42,761 nucleotides of DNA from Siccirubricoccus soli (GTDB lineage Bacteria; Pseudomonadota; Alphaproteobacteria; Acetobacterales; Acetobacteraceae). How positions within the stretch are numbered: the stretch's first letter is position 1; every line of letters begins with the position of its first letter. Below, one piece after another: positions 30,464 through 39,800 of this stretch. The position numbers were made by a program, and so were the translations under genes. The DNA lies in contig NZ_JAMZIK010000109.1 in NCBI RefSeq assembly GCF_024178315.1, positions 1-42,761 on the forward strand, written 5' to 3'. Below the pieces are notes generated by a model. That model saw only the letters and a list, made by a program, of their open reading frames with translations, had not been told where the DNA came from and searched no databases.

Positions 30464-31432
30464 TCAGGCGGCAAGCTTTCTGATTTTGTCGACTAGCTTG
30501 CCGGTCTCCTCGTTGAGCGCCTCCAGCTTGTTCCAGCTCGGGGCGATATCGGGGCCGCTCGGCCATTTCGCTAGCCTGAAGTCTGCCCGTCCGGCACGGA
30601 CCAGAGTGAGCCAGCCATTGAGCAAGGTATTCGTCTCGGAAATTTCCGTCGAGATCTCGTCGATGCGCTTCGGATATTTGCCAAAGCACTCGACCAGATC
30701 GTTCATCGCCTCCCGCATCGCCTTCTGTGCAGGGCTTTCCTTAGTGGCCGGCTTCTGAGCCTGGAGGCTGGGAGGACGGGCCTTCATCCATTTCTGGATG
30801 TTTTTCAGCTCCCCCTGGAAGGTGCCGACCAGCTTCTCGGCCGGGTCCACGACCTTGATGATCCAGGCTTCGTCCTTGCCGCCCTTCGGCGGCAGCGGGG
30901 GGGCTTTCGGCCCGGTCAGGGACTCGGCTGCGGGCTTCAGGTCCCGCAGGCCCTGGTCAAGCCCCTGGAACACTTTCAGGATTGCCCTGATCTTCTCCAT
31001 GGTGGCGAGGAATTTCGGCGTCGCCTTGTCGTCCTTCGGATCGTAGCCCTCGGGCGCCTGCTGGTCCGCGCCGCAAAGCTCATCGATGGTGGCGTCCATG
31101 AGCTTGGTCAGGGATTTCTTGTAGGGGGCGAGCTCCTTGTTGAGCTGCGCCTGCGCTGGCTTCAGGGCGGAGGGCGGTACATTGCCCTTGGCGGTAATCT
31201 TGTTCTCCTTCAGGACCTCGTCGACCACGTAGCTGATGGTCCCGAAGATGCCATGCGAAGCCTTGTCGAAATCCTTTTCGATGTCCTTGAGCGTGACATG
31301 GTTGTCTTCGGTCTTGACCATCTTGTCGTAGGTGAAGGTCGGCAGTTCCAGCAGGTTTTTGAACAGGTGTGAGAATTTGCCGTCATAGCGGTCCAGGTAC
31401 TTGATACTGATCTTGACCTTCAGGTCTGCCAT
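30464..31432 (-). CDS. Lysine-rich helical protein of unknown function, divergent from the T6SS operon
   Basis: 322 aa, unrecognised. No signal peptide, membrane segment or catalytic motif. It begins MADLKVKISIKYLDRYDGKF (a beta-strand opening) and continues with long amphipathic helices rich in Lys, Glu and Asp. A proline-rich hinge (PKAPPLPPKGG, about 175-185) splits it into an N-terminal half and a C-terminal helical half ending NKLEALNEETGKLVDKIRKL. Base composition is less GC-rich and lysine is far commoner than in neighbours, suggesting separate origin. I chose ATG 31432 after a GGGGG stretch; a GTG four codons earlier is possible. It shares a 244-base control region with the fha-tss operon, so a T6SS effector, adaptor or accessory protein is possible but unproven. 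Confidence 0.7.
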   Translation of the reverse strand: MADLKVKISIKYLDRYDGKFSHLFKNLLELPTFTYDKMVKTEDNHVTLKDIEKDFDKASHGIFGTISYVVDEVLKENKITAKGNVPPSALKPAQAQLNKELAPYKKSLTKLMDATIDELCGADQQAPEGYDPKDDKATPKFLATMEKIRAILKVFQGLDQGLRDLKPAAESLTGPKAPPLPPKGGKDEAWIIKVVDPAEKLVGTFQGELKNIQKWMKARPPSLQAQKPATKESPAQKAMREAMNDLVECFGKYPKRIDEISTEISETNTLLNGWLTLVRAGRADFRLAKWPSGPDIAPSWNKLEALNEETGKLVDKIRKLAA

Positions 31433-31504
31433 CTTCGCCCCCACGACCAGTCGCCGAATGAGCCCAGCCGAAATCTATCTGATACCGTAGCGGTCTCATT
31501 GGCG

Positions 31505-31520
31505 TTGGCAACTGTTTGGC
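31505..31520 (+). promoter_or_regulatory. Possible sigma54 (-24/-12) promoter for the T6SS operon
   Basis: TTGGCAACTGTTTGGC has GG and GC separated by exactly ten bases and reads TGGCA-N6-TGGC against the TGGCAC-N5-TTGC consensus. It lies 157 bases before the fha start, in the divergent control region. Many T6SS operons are sigma54-dependent (known), which raises the prior, but one short match is weak evidence. Confidence 0.35.
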
Positions 31521-31676
31521 GATGTTACGCAGGTCACTTGCAATCCATCGGTGGGCGAACGATCCTTCCGGCCCGATGACGGGGCCGCTTGTGCGCCGCC
31601 ATCGCCCCAGGTTCCGCGAAAGGGTAGCTGCCATGTGCATCACCTGCCTCGCCGGCGTCGCGCGCCGGCCCTGGCC

Positions 31677-33458
31677 ATGCCGCTGACCCTCAGCCTGGCG
31701 GGCCAGGGGCCGCTCGGGCCGGTGCAGGAGGTGCGGTCGCTCGATCGCGGCAGCCTGTCGCTAGGCCGCGGGCCGCAGAATGACTGGGTGCTGCAGGACG
31801 CCTCGGCGCAGCTTTCCAAGCTGCACTGCACCATCGCCTTTGTCGGCGGCAATTACGTGCTCACCGATGTCAGTACCAATGGCGTCTTCCTGAACGGCGC
31901 GCCGGAGCGCATGCCGCGCGACAGCCAAGTGGTGCTGCAGGAGGGGGATGAGTTCCGGCTGGGCGATTACGTGGTGCGGGTGTCGACACAGGGGCCGGCG
32001 CCGGCGGCCTTTGCGCCGGCTGCTTCCACCCTGGTAGCCGGGGACCCCTTCGCGGCGGATCTGCTGGAGAACCCCCTTGGGGCGCCGGTGCCCGGCTTCT
32101 CCCATCCGCAGCGGATCGAGGCGCCGATGCCGCGCGGCCTGGACCCCTTCGACATTGCTGAGGAGAGCAGGCCGACGGCGCCGGAAATCGACAGATTCCA
32201 TGGACGGGACGCCGACCCCTCCTGGAGTGGTGCAGCGCAGCGCGACAATGCCGATATCGGCAACCACTACTTCGCCGCCCCGCGTGTGGTAGCACAGCCG
32301 ACCCTCAGCGATGCCGATCTGGATGCGCTCCTCGGGGATCTGCCACTGGGCCCGGCAGCGGCAAGCCCTGCGGTGCCGCCGACACCCCTCGCACCAGTTC
32401 CTGCGGCCATACCGGGACAGCCCGTCGGACTGCAGCCCCCCGCCGCAGCCCCATTGCCGGCGGATATCGACTTTGATGAATTGCTGGGCGACCTGACCCC
32501 AGGCCAGGGCTTCAGCCCGGTACCGCCCGTGGCGCCGCCGCCGGGGCCGGCCGCGCCGCCGATGACGGTGGACGTCTCGGCAGTCCCTCCGGTCGTCGGC
32601 TCGGCACCAATGGTGGCGCCGGTCCCGCCGCCCGCGGTGGCGGAAATGCCAGCGATGGCACCATCCCCGGCACCGGCACCGCCTATTGTTGCTCACCTTG
32701 CCCCGGTGCTTGCGCCTGCTGCCGAGAGCGCCAATCCCTTCGACGAGCCGGACCGGCCCGGGCTCGCCTTGGCCGTCCCGGCGGCGCCCACGGCGCAAGC
32801 TGCCTTGCCGCCCGCGGTGGCGCCGACGCAAGCTATGCCTGCCGCAGCGGCGCCGGGCGCGGGGACGGCGGTGGACGCAACGCGCCTGCTGGCCGCCTTC
32901 CTGGAGGGCGCGGGGCAACCGAAGGTCGATCTCGCCGGCCAGGATCCGGAAGCCTATTTCCGTCTGGTCGGGCAGTTGATGAAGGCCATGGTCGAGAACC
33001 TGCGCGACGTCCTGATGTCACGCGCCGAGGTCAAGCGGGGCTTCGGGATCGAGCAGACCATGCTGCAAGTCCGGAACAACAACGTGCTGAAGTTCTCGGT
33101 GACGCCCGAGGATGCGGTGGCCGCGATTCTGCAGCCCGGCCGGCCCGGTTACCTGCCGCCGCTGAAGGCGACGGAGGATGCGTTCCGCGATTTGCGCTCC
33201 CATCAGCTGGCGGTCATGGCCGGGGTTCAGGCGGCGTTGGTCGCGCTGCTGAAGCGCTTCGACCCGGCGGCGATCGAGGCCCGGATCACCGGCGCCGGGC
33301 TGCTGGGCAATCTTCTTCCGGGGAGCCGCAAATCCCGGACCTGGGAGCTGTTCTGCAGCACCTATGCGGACATCGCGCGCGAGGCAGAGGAAGACTTTCA
33401 AGCGGTATTCGGCCGCGAATTCGCCCGAGCATATCAGGAACAAGAAAAGAAACTCTAG
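31677..33458 (+). CDS. tagH: T6SS forkhead-associated (FHA) domain protein
   Basis: 593 aa cytoplasmic regulator of T6SS assembly. FHA proteins bind phosphothreonine on partners, classically under the PpkA kinase. The N-terminal FHA fold spans about 22-103, with GR at 30-31, SKLH at 47-50 and STNG at 66-69. A long Pro/Ala-rich linker follows (about 110-400, many PP and PA runs). The C-terminal block from about 403 (PKVDLAGQDPEAYF, VGQLMKAMVENLRDVLMSR, TYADIAREAEEDFQAVFGREFARAYQ) is the type VI FHA C-terminal domain. I chose ATG 31677 because the FHA fold begins there; it has no strong ribosome site, and a GTG at 31635 is an alternative. No kinase or phosphatase gene is in the window. Confidence 0.88.
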   Translation: MPLTLSLAGQGPLGPVQEVRSLDRGSLSLGRGPQNDWVLQDASAQLSKLHCTIAFVGGNYVLTDVSTNGVFLNGAPERMPRDSQVVLQEGDEFRLGDYVVRVSTQGPAPAAFAPAASTLVAGDPFAADLLENPLGAPVPGFSHPQRIEAPMPRGLDPFDIAEESRPTAPEIDRFHGRDADPSWSGAAQRDNADIGNHYFAAPRVVAQPTLSDADLDALLGDLPLGPAAASPAVPPTPLAPVPAAIPGQPVGLQPPAAAPLPADIDFDELLGDLTPGQGFSPVPPVAPPPGPAAPPMTVDVSAVPPVVGSAPMVAPVPPPAVAEMPAMAPSPAPAPPIVAHLAPVLAPAAESANPFDEPDRPGLALAVPAAPTAQAALPPAVAPTQAMPAAAAPGAGTAVDATRLLAAFLEGAGQPKVDLAGQDPEAYFRLVGQLMKAMVENLRDVLMSRAEVKRGFGIEQTMLQVRNNNVLKFSVTPEDAVAAILQPGRPGYLPPLKATEDAFRDLRSHQLAVMAGVQAALVALLKRFDPAAIEARITGAGLLGNLLPGSRKSRTWELFCSTYADIAREAEEDFQAVFGREFARAYQEQEKKL

Positions 33459-33540
33459 AAGTTCGCGGTCGGTACGGCCGAGGCAGCACGCGTGGCGTTC
33501 ATGGCGGCGTTCACAAATCGCGGGAAGGTGACGTTTCGAT

Positions 33541-33561
33541 GGGGTGGAACCGTTCCACCCC
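33541..33561. promoter_or_regulatory. Perfect 21-base dyad upstream of tssJ (possible operator)
   Basis: GGGGTGGAAC and GTTCCACCCC flank a single C, in the 207-base gap between fha and tssJ. The core TGGAAC-C-GTTCCA looks like a repressor or activator site; the one-base centre makes it a poor RNA hairpin and there is no T-run. The protein that would bind is unknown. Confidence 0.4.
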
Positions 33562-33665
33562 TGGGCGAAACCTGCGGGGTTGAGATACACTCGCGGTGCT
33601 GCCGGGGGGCGACAAGGCCGGGAGCAAGCCGCCGGCCTCCCGGTGGTCGTCTTGGGGGGATTTGC

Positions 33666-34136
33666 ATGGCGCATACGGTACTTCGCTTCGCCTGGCTGAT
33701 CGGGCTCCTGGCGGGAATGTCGGCCTGTGCCCCGCCGCCGCCGCCCCCGCCGACCGTGGTGAACCTGACCCTGGAGGCAACATCGGATGTGAATCCGACG
33801 GAAAGCGGGGCCGCGGCACCGGTGCAGTTGCGGGTTTACCAGCTCACCTCGACCGCGGCCTTCAACGGGGCGGAATTCTTCGCGCTGCTTGACCGCGACG
33901 CCGCCACCTTGGGCGACCAGCTTGTGCGCCGGGAGGATTTCATCCTGGCGCCTGGCGCCACCGTGACCAGTACCCTGAACCCGGAGGCGCGAGTCACGAC
34001 GCTTGGCCTGTTCATGGGCGTGCGCAGCATGGATGGCGTGGCTTGGCGCGGCACCTGGGCCGTCCCGCCCAATAAGACCAGTGCCATCACCGTCACCGCC
34101 GCGAAAGCCGGCGTCACCGTGGCGCCGACGCCATGA
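33666..34136 (+). CDS. tssJ: T6SS outer-membrane lipoprotein TssJ
   Basis: 156 aa. Lipoprotein that anchors the TssJLM membrane complex to the outer membrane and binds the periplasmic end of TssM. The signal peptide FAWLIGLLAGMSAC ends in a lipobox-like MSAC (Cys21) and is followed by a run of prolines. The mature part has the TssJ pattern: VNLTLEATSDVNP, PVQLRVYQLTSTAAFNGAEFFALLD, then TLGLFMGVRSMDG. Start ATG 33666 is preceded by GGGGGGA. The gap to fha contains a 21-base dyad, so tssJ may have its own control. tssK follows after 36 bases. Confidence 0.92.
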   Translation: MAHTVLRFAWLIGLLAGMSACAPPPPPPPTVVNLTLEATSDVNPTESGAAAPVQLRVYQLTSTAAFNGAEFFALLDRDAATLGDQLVRREDFILAPGATVTSTLNPEARVTTLGLFMGVRSMDGVAWRGTWAVPPNKTSAITVTAAKAGVTVAPTP

Positions 34137-34172
34137 CGCGGCGGCGGCCGGCAGCGCGACGGAGCGCCTGAA

Positions 34173-35510
34173 ATGGGCTGGGACAACAAGGTCATCTGGA
34201 GCGAGGGGCTGTTCCTGCAGCCGCAGCACCTGCAGCAGCAGGACCGCTACGTGGAGCGTCTGGTGCGCGCCAGCACGGCGGGGCTGCGTCCCTTCGCCTG
34301 GGGGCTGACGACCCTCGATATCGACCGCGACCTGCTTACCCTGGGGAAATTCGCGACGCGAGCCATCTCCGGCATCCTGCCGGACGGCACCCCTTTCGCT
34401 GCGCCCGGCGACCTTGACCCGCCGCCGCCAATCGATCTGCCGGAGACGGCCCGCAATTCCATCGTCTACCTCGTGCTGCCAGCCCGCCAGCCGGGGGTGA
34501 TCGAGACGGCGCCCGCCGATGTGACGGAGACTGTGGCCCGCTATGCCGCGGCCGAGCACGAGGCAGTGGATACCAATGCCGGCTACCAGTCCAACGCCAC
34601 GATTCCGGTGGGCAAGCTGCGGCTGCGCTACGCGCTGGAACATGAGGCGCGCCAGGGCATGGCCGAGATCGGCTTGGCCCGCATCGTCGAGGTGCGCTCC
34701 GACAAATCGGTGATGCTGGACGAGAACTATATCCCGCCGGTGCTGCTGAGCAGCGCCTCCTCCGTCCTGGGCGGCTTCGTCACACAGGTGCAGGGGCTGG
34801 TGCATCACCGGGCTGAGGCGCTGGCCGGCCGGGTTTCCGAGACGGCGACGCGAGGGGCGGCGGAATTCGCGGATTTCCTCCTGCTCCAGCTCTGCAATCG
34901 CAACGAGCCGGTGCTGACGCATATGGCGGCGACGCTGGGCCAGCTCCATCCGGAGACCTTCTACCGCTATGCGGTCGGCCTCGCTGGCGAGCTTGCGACC
35001 TTCACCGAAAGCCGCAAGCGGCCCGCGGTGTTCCCGCCCTACCGGCATGAGGATCTCACCGCGACCTTCCGCCCGGTGATGGCGGCGATTCGTCAGTCGC
35101 TCTCCGCGGTGCTGGAGCAGACCGCGGTGCCGATCCCGCTGCAGGAACGGAAATTCGGCATCCGCGTCGCGCCGATTGCCGACCATTCGCTGGTGACCAA
35201 TGCCACCTGGGTCCTGGTGGTCACGGCGCAGATGCCGGCCGAAACGCTACGTCGCAACCTGCCCAACCAGATCAAGATCGGGCCCGTGGAGCAGATCCGC
35301 GAGCTGATCAACGTGGCGCTGCCAGGGATTGCGGTGCGGGCCTTGCCGGTGGCGCCGCGGCAACTGCCCTACTACTCCGGCGCCTCCTATTTCGAGCTGG
35401 ACCGTAGCGGCCCCTATTGGGCGGCGCTGTCCCGTTCCGGTGGCGCGGCGCTGCATCTCTCCGGGGAGTTCCCGGGCATCAATATGGAATGCTGGGCGAT
35501 CAGAGGGTGA
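34173..35510 (+). CDS. tssK: T6SS baseplate-membrane adaptor TssK
   Basis: 445 aa, the usual size. TssK trimers link the baseplate to the cytoplasmic domains of TssL and TssM. The N-terminal signature VIWSEGLFLQPQHLQQQDRY is near-diagnostic. YALEHEARQGMAEIGLARIVEV and, at the C-terminal end, LPGIAVRALPVAPRQLPYYSGASYFELDRSGPYW follow the family. GGAG precedes the ATG. tssL begins six bases after the stop. Confidence 0.95.
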   Translation: MGWDNKVIWSEGLFLQPQHLQQQDRYVERLVRASTAGLRPFAWGLTTLDIDRDLLTLGKFATRAISGILPDGTPFAAPGDLDPPPPIDLPETARNSIVYLVLPARQPGVIETAPADVTETVARYAAAEHEAVDTNAGYQSNATIPVGKLRLRYALEHEARQGMAEIGLARIVEVRSDKSVMLDENYIPPVLLSSASSVLGGFVTQVQGLVHHRAEALAGRVSETATRGAAEFADFLLLQLCNRNEPVLTHMAATLGQLHPETFYRYAVGLAGELATFTESRKRPAVFPPYRHEDLTATFRPVMAAIRQSLSAVLEQTAVPIPLQERKFGIRVAPIADHSLVTNATWVLVVTAQMPAETLRRNLPNQIKIGPVEQIRELINVALPGIAVRALPVAPRQLPYYSGASYFELDRSGPYWAALSRSGGAALHLSGEFPGINMECWAIRG

Positions 35511-35516
35511 TGCGCG

Positions 35517-36875
35517 ATGTCCGATGATCCCTTCGCCGAACCCGAGGACAGCGATCGCACCGTCATCCGGCCGCGGCCGGGCGGCCGTCCTGCCACGCCG
35601 CCGCCGATGGCCGCGCCGGCGCCTGCCATGGCGGCGGGCGGGCCGGCGGGGCCGATGGTGGCCCTACCGGTCATTGGGGTGAATCCGCTGGCCGCGGCGG
35701 CGGCGCCGGTCATGGGGGCAGCCATCCGCCTGCTGGGTCGCTTCCAGCATCCCCAGCCGGACCAGCTCCGCCGCAGCATGGTCGAGGCCGTCCGCGAGTT
35801 CGAGCGGCGGGCATTGGCCACGGGCCTCGACACGCAGTCGCTTCGGGCGGCGCGCTATGCGCTTTGCGCCATGATCGACGACATGGTGCTCTCCACGCCC
35901 TGGGGCGCCAACAGCCCTTGGTCGCAGCAAAGCCTGACCAGCATCTTCCACAATGAGGTTGCCGGCGGCGAGCGCTTCTTCGAGATCCTGAAGCAGATGG
36001 AGGAGGATCCGGCCCGCCACGGCCAGGTGGTGGAGCTGATGTATCTCTGCCTCTCCCTCGGCTTCGTCGGTCGCTACCGGGTGCAGCAGCGCGGCATTGC
36101 GTCGCTCACCGAATTCCGCGATGCACTCTATCGTGTCATCCGGCAACGTCGGGGCGAATTCGAGCGCGAGCTCTCGGTTCGGTGGCGGGGCATCCCGGCC
36201 GGGCACAAGCCGCTGGCGCAGCGCGTTCCGCTTTGGCTGATCGGCACGGTTACCGCCTTCCTGCTGGCCTGCATCTATCTCGGCTTCAATTTCTCCCTGG
36301 CGGGTGACGCAGATGCCCTGGCGGGCCGCTACGCGCAGTTGCCGCCCTCGGCCCCCCTGTTGCCGCCGCGGCCGCCGGGCGCGCCGCCTCCGCCGCCGGC
36401 CCAACCGGCACCGCCGCCGGCTCCCTCCGCAGCGCTGCCGCGACTGCGGAGCTTCCTGGCGCCCGAGATCCAGCAGCGGCTGGTGGATGTGCTGGAGGAT
36501 AGTCAGACCATCACCATCCGCGTCGCCAACAACAACATGTTTGCCTTGGGCCAAGCATCGCTGAACGCGCCTGCTATCCCGCTGCTGGAGCGCGTAGCGC
36601 AGGCGTTGAATGATGAGGTTGGAGCGGTCCTGGTGACCGGCCATACCGACAGCTCGCCAATCCGTACGGCGCGCTTCCCCTCCAACTGGCATCTCAGCCA
36701 GGCGCGGGCGGAGACGGTGGCGCGGCTGGTCGCCGGCAAGCTCGCCAATCCCAACCGGGTCCGGGCAGAGGGTAAGGCCGACACCCAGCCCATTGCTTCG
36801 AACGAGACGCGGGAGGGGCAGCAGGCCAACCGGCGCACCGATATCATTCTAGTGAAAGCGGGGGACTCCCAGTGA
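35517..36875 (+). CDS. tssL: T6SS inner-membrane protein TssL (DotU) with C-terminal OmpA domain
   Basis: 452 aa. The N-terminal cytoplasmic segment contains the TssL tag SDRTVIRPRPGGR, followed by the DotU/IcmH helical domain (about 60-235: RRSMVEAVREFERRALATG, MIDDMVLSTPWG). One transmembrane helix is at about 237-258 (LWLIGTVTAFLLACIYLGF). A Pro-rich linker leads to an OmpA-like peptidoglycan-binding domain (about 310-452) with GHTDSSPI and NRRTDIILV, where Asp and Arg normally hold diaminopimelate. This is the extended TssL type that grips the cell wall itself, so no separate TagL-like anchor is needed. The stop overlaps the GTG start of tssM by four bases. Confidence 0.94.
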   Translation: MSDDPFAEPEDSDRTVIRPRPGGRPATPPPMAAPAPAMAAGGPAGPMVALPVIGVNPLAAAAAPVMGAAIRLLGRFQHPQPDQLRRSMVEAVREFERRALATGLDTQSLRAARYALCAMIDDMVLSTPWGANSPWSQQSLTSIFHNEVAGGERFFEILKQMEEDPARHGQVVELMYLCLSLGFVGRYRVQQRGIASLTEFRDALYRVIRQRRGEFERELSVRWRGIPAGHKPLAQRVPLWLIGTVTAFLLACIYLGFNFSLAGDADALAGRYAQLPPSAPLLPPRPPGAPPPPPAQPAPPPAPSAALPRLRSFLAPEIQQRLVDVLEDSQTITIRVANNNMFALGQASLNAPAIPLLERVAQALNDEVGAVLVTGHTDSSPIRTARFPSNWHLSQARAETVARLVAGKLANPNRVRAEGKADTQPIASNETREGQQANRRTDIILVKAGDSQ

Positions 36876-39800
36876 GCGGCTTCCTCTCCATCCTGTTCTC
36901 CCGCTGGGTCGTCACCTTCATCGGCGCCCTGCTGATCAGCCTGCTGGTCTGGTTCTTCGGGGATCTCCTGGCGGTCGGCGAGGCGCGGCCCCTGGGCTCG
37001 GAGCTGGCGCGGATCATCACGATCGTCGTCATCTTCGTCCTGTGGCTGCTGAACAACCTGCTGCGCCTGTATCGCCAGCAGCAGAAGGACAAGAAGCTGG
37101 TCGAAGAGGTCGCGGCCCCTCCGACCCAGGCGGAGCTGGATGCCGCGGCCTCAGCCGACGAGGTGAACCTGCTGGCGACGCGCCTCAAGGAGGCGCAGCA
37201 GGCGCTGAAGAAGGCGGGCATGGCCAGGCGGTTCGGCACCGCGCTGTACCAGCAGCCCTGGTACATGTTCATCGGCCCGCCCGGCTCCGGCAAGACCACG
37301 GCACTGGTGAACTCCGGGCTGAATTTCCCGCTGGCCGACAAGGGCGCGGTGCAGGGTGTCGGAGGCACGCGGAACTGCGACTGGTGGTTCACCGATCAGG
37401 CCGTGCTGATCGACACGGCTGGCCGCTACACCACCCAGGACAGCCAGGAGACCGTGGACAGCAAGTCCTGGCTCGGCTTCCTCGGCCTGCTGAAGAAGCA
37501 TCGGCCGCGGCAGCCGATCAATGGCGTCATCCTTGCCATCAGCTTGTCGGATCTCTCCTCCATGAAGGAGAGCGAGCAGTCCGAGCATGCGCGAACCATC
37601 CGGAACCGGATCCGGGAGCTGCATGACCAGCTCGGGGTACGGATGCCGGTCTATGTCATGTTCACGAAGGCAGACCTCATCGCCGGCTTCGTCGAGTTCT
37701 TCGACAGTATGGGCAAGGACGAACGCGAGCAGGTCTGGGGAATGACTTTCCCCTTGGACGCCGGGAAGGATCCCGGTAACGCTGCGGTGGGCAGGTTCGG
37801 CGCCGAGTACGACGCGCTGCTGCAGCGCCTGACCGACCGGATGCTGGAGCGCGTGCACCAGGAGCCGGACATGCAGCGCCGGGCCCTGATCTATGGCTTC
37901 CCGCAGCAGATGGCGTCCCTGCGGGAAACCGCACAATCCTTCCTGACGGCGATCTTTCAACCGAGTCGGCTGGAAGCACCCGCCCTGCTGCGCGGCGTCT
38001 ATTTCACCTCGGGCACTCAGAACGGCATGCCGATGGACCGGCTGCTCGGGGCCATGGCCAGCAATTTCGGCCTGCAGCGTCAGGCGGTGACGGCCTTCAG
38101 CGGCCAGGGGCGCAGCTACTTCCTCACCCGGCTGATGAAGGAGGTGGTGTTCCTCGAGAGTGGACTGGTCGGGCTGGACCCACGGCTGGAGAAGCGCAAC
38201 CGCCTGGTCTGGGGCGGCGCCTATGCTGCCGCGGTGGTGGCCCTGCTGGCGATGATCGGCATCTGGTTCTACAGCTGGCTCGGCAACCGGGACCTGATCG
38301 CAGCGGCGCAGCTCGGCCTGACGAATTACGAGGCGCAGCTCAACATCCTGCGGCAAGATCCTGCGCCGGCCACTGATTTGCGGCCTACGCTGCCACCGCT
38401 GGCCACCCTGCGCGGCTTGCCCGGGGGCTATGGCGAGCGGGAAAAATCCACCCCCGTCAGCCTCACCTTCGGGCTGTGGCAGGGAACGCGGCTTGGGGCG
38501 CAGGCACAGCAGGGGTATCGGCATGCGCTGAACATGCTTCTGTTGCCCCGGCTCCTCGCACGAGTCGAGGCCGGGATGCGCACCAATATCGGCAATCTCG
38601 ACTACCTCTACACCGCGCTTAAGGTCTACCTGATCCTCGGGCGGCGTGGACCGCTGGATGCCGATCTGGTGACAGATTGGCTCACCACCGACATCGACCG
38701 CGACCTGCAGGATGACGAGACCGCCCGGACAGCGGTGCTGGAGCATATCGCCGCGCTGATCGAGCAGCCGGTCGAGGAAGTGCCGCTCGACAACGTGCTG
38801 ATCGACCAAGTGCGGAACGTGCTGCGGCAGATGCCGCTGGCGCAGCGCAGCTATCAGCGGATCCTCGCCAGCCAGCCGGTGAAGGCTCTGCCGGAATGGC
38901 GCATCGGCGATGCGGCCGGGCCCGCGGCGAATCGCATCTTCGTCCTGCGCTCCGGCCGGCCGCTCACGACTGGCGTAGACGGGATCTATACCTATCGTGG
39001 CTACCACGAGACCTTCCTGCCGCTGCTGCCCGAGGTGCTGCAGGACGTCACCGAAGCCACCTGGGTGCTGGGTGGTCGGGATGAGATCCAGGTGACGGAT
39101 CTGCGGCGCATTTCCCAACTCCGGCGCGACGTTCAGGCGCTCTATTTCGACGACTATATCCGTCGGTGGGATGCGGTGCTGGCCGATGTCCAGATGCGGT
39201 CCTTCCAGACCACCTCCGACGCCCTGGACGTACTCAACACCCTGTCTGGCCCGGTCTCGCCCTTCCGCAACCTGCTACAGGCGATCGCGACCGAGACCAA
39301 TCTGACCAAGACCGATGACATCGAGGCTGCCGGATCCCGGGCGGCGCGCGAGTTGCGGCCGGCGGCGCAGCGCGAATTGCTGCGGAACCTGTCGACCCGG
39401 CAGCGGCAGGTTGCCATGGCGTTGCAGGCCGGCTTCCGGGCGGAGGATGCCCGCACGCCAAATCCGGCCGAGCGAGTGGACGAGCATTTCCGCCGCTTGC
39501 GGGAATTCGTCGGCACGCCGCAGCGGCCAGGCGAGATGGAGCAGGTCATCGCCAAGATGTTGCAGCTCTACCAGGGCTTCAGCCAGGCCGCAGCGGGGGG
39601 GGGGGCTGGTCTGCTCGGCGCCGCAGCGGGAGGCGGCGGTGTGGGCGGTGGAGGCAGCCTGCCATCGCAGTTGCAGACTCTGGCCCGTAGCCTGCCAGCG
39701 CCCATCGACAACATGGTGGCCGCGACGGCACGTAGCAGCGCGACCGTCACTGCGGCCGGGGCACGTGCGCAGATCGCGGAAAATTGGCGGTCCAATATTG

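Noticed and set aside
30464-31432. Considered whether the lysine-rich protein is Hcp, TssA or TssB
   Set aside because: Too long for Hcp and TssB, and none of their motifs is present; no ImpA N-terminal domain as in TssA.
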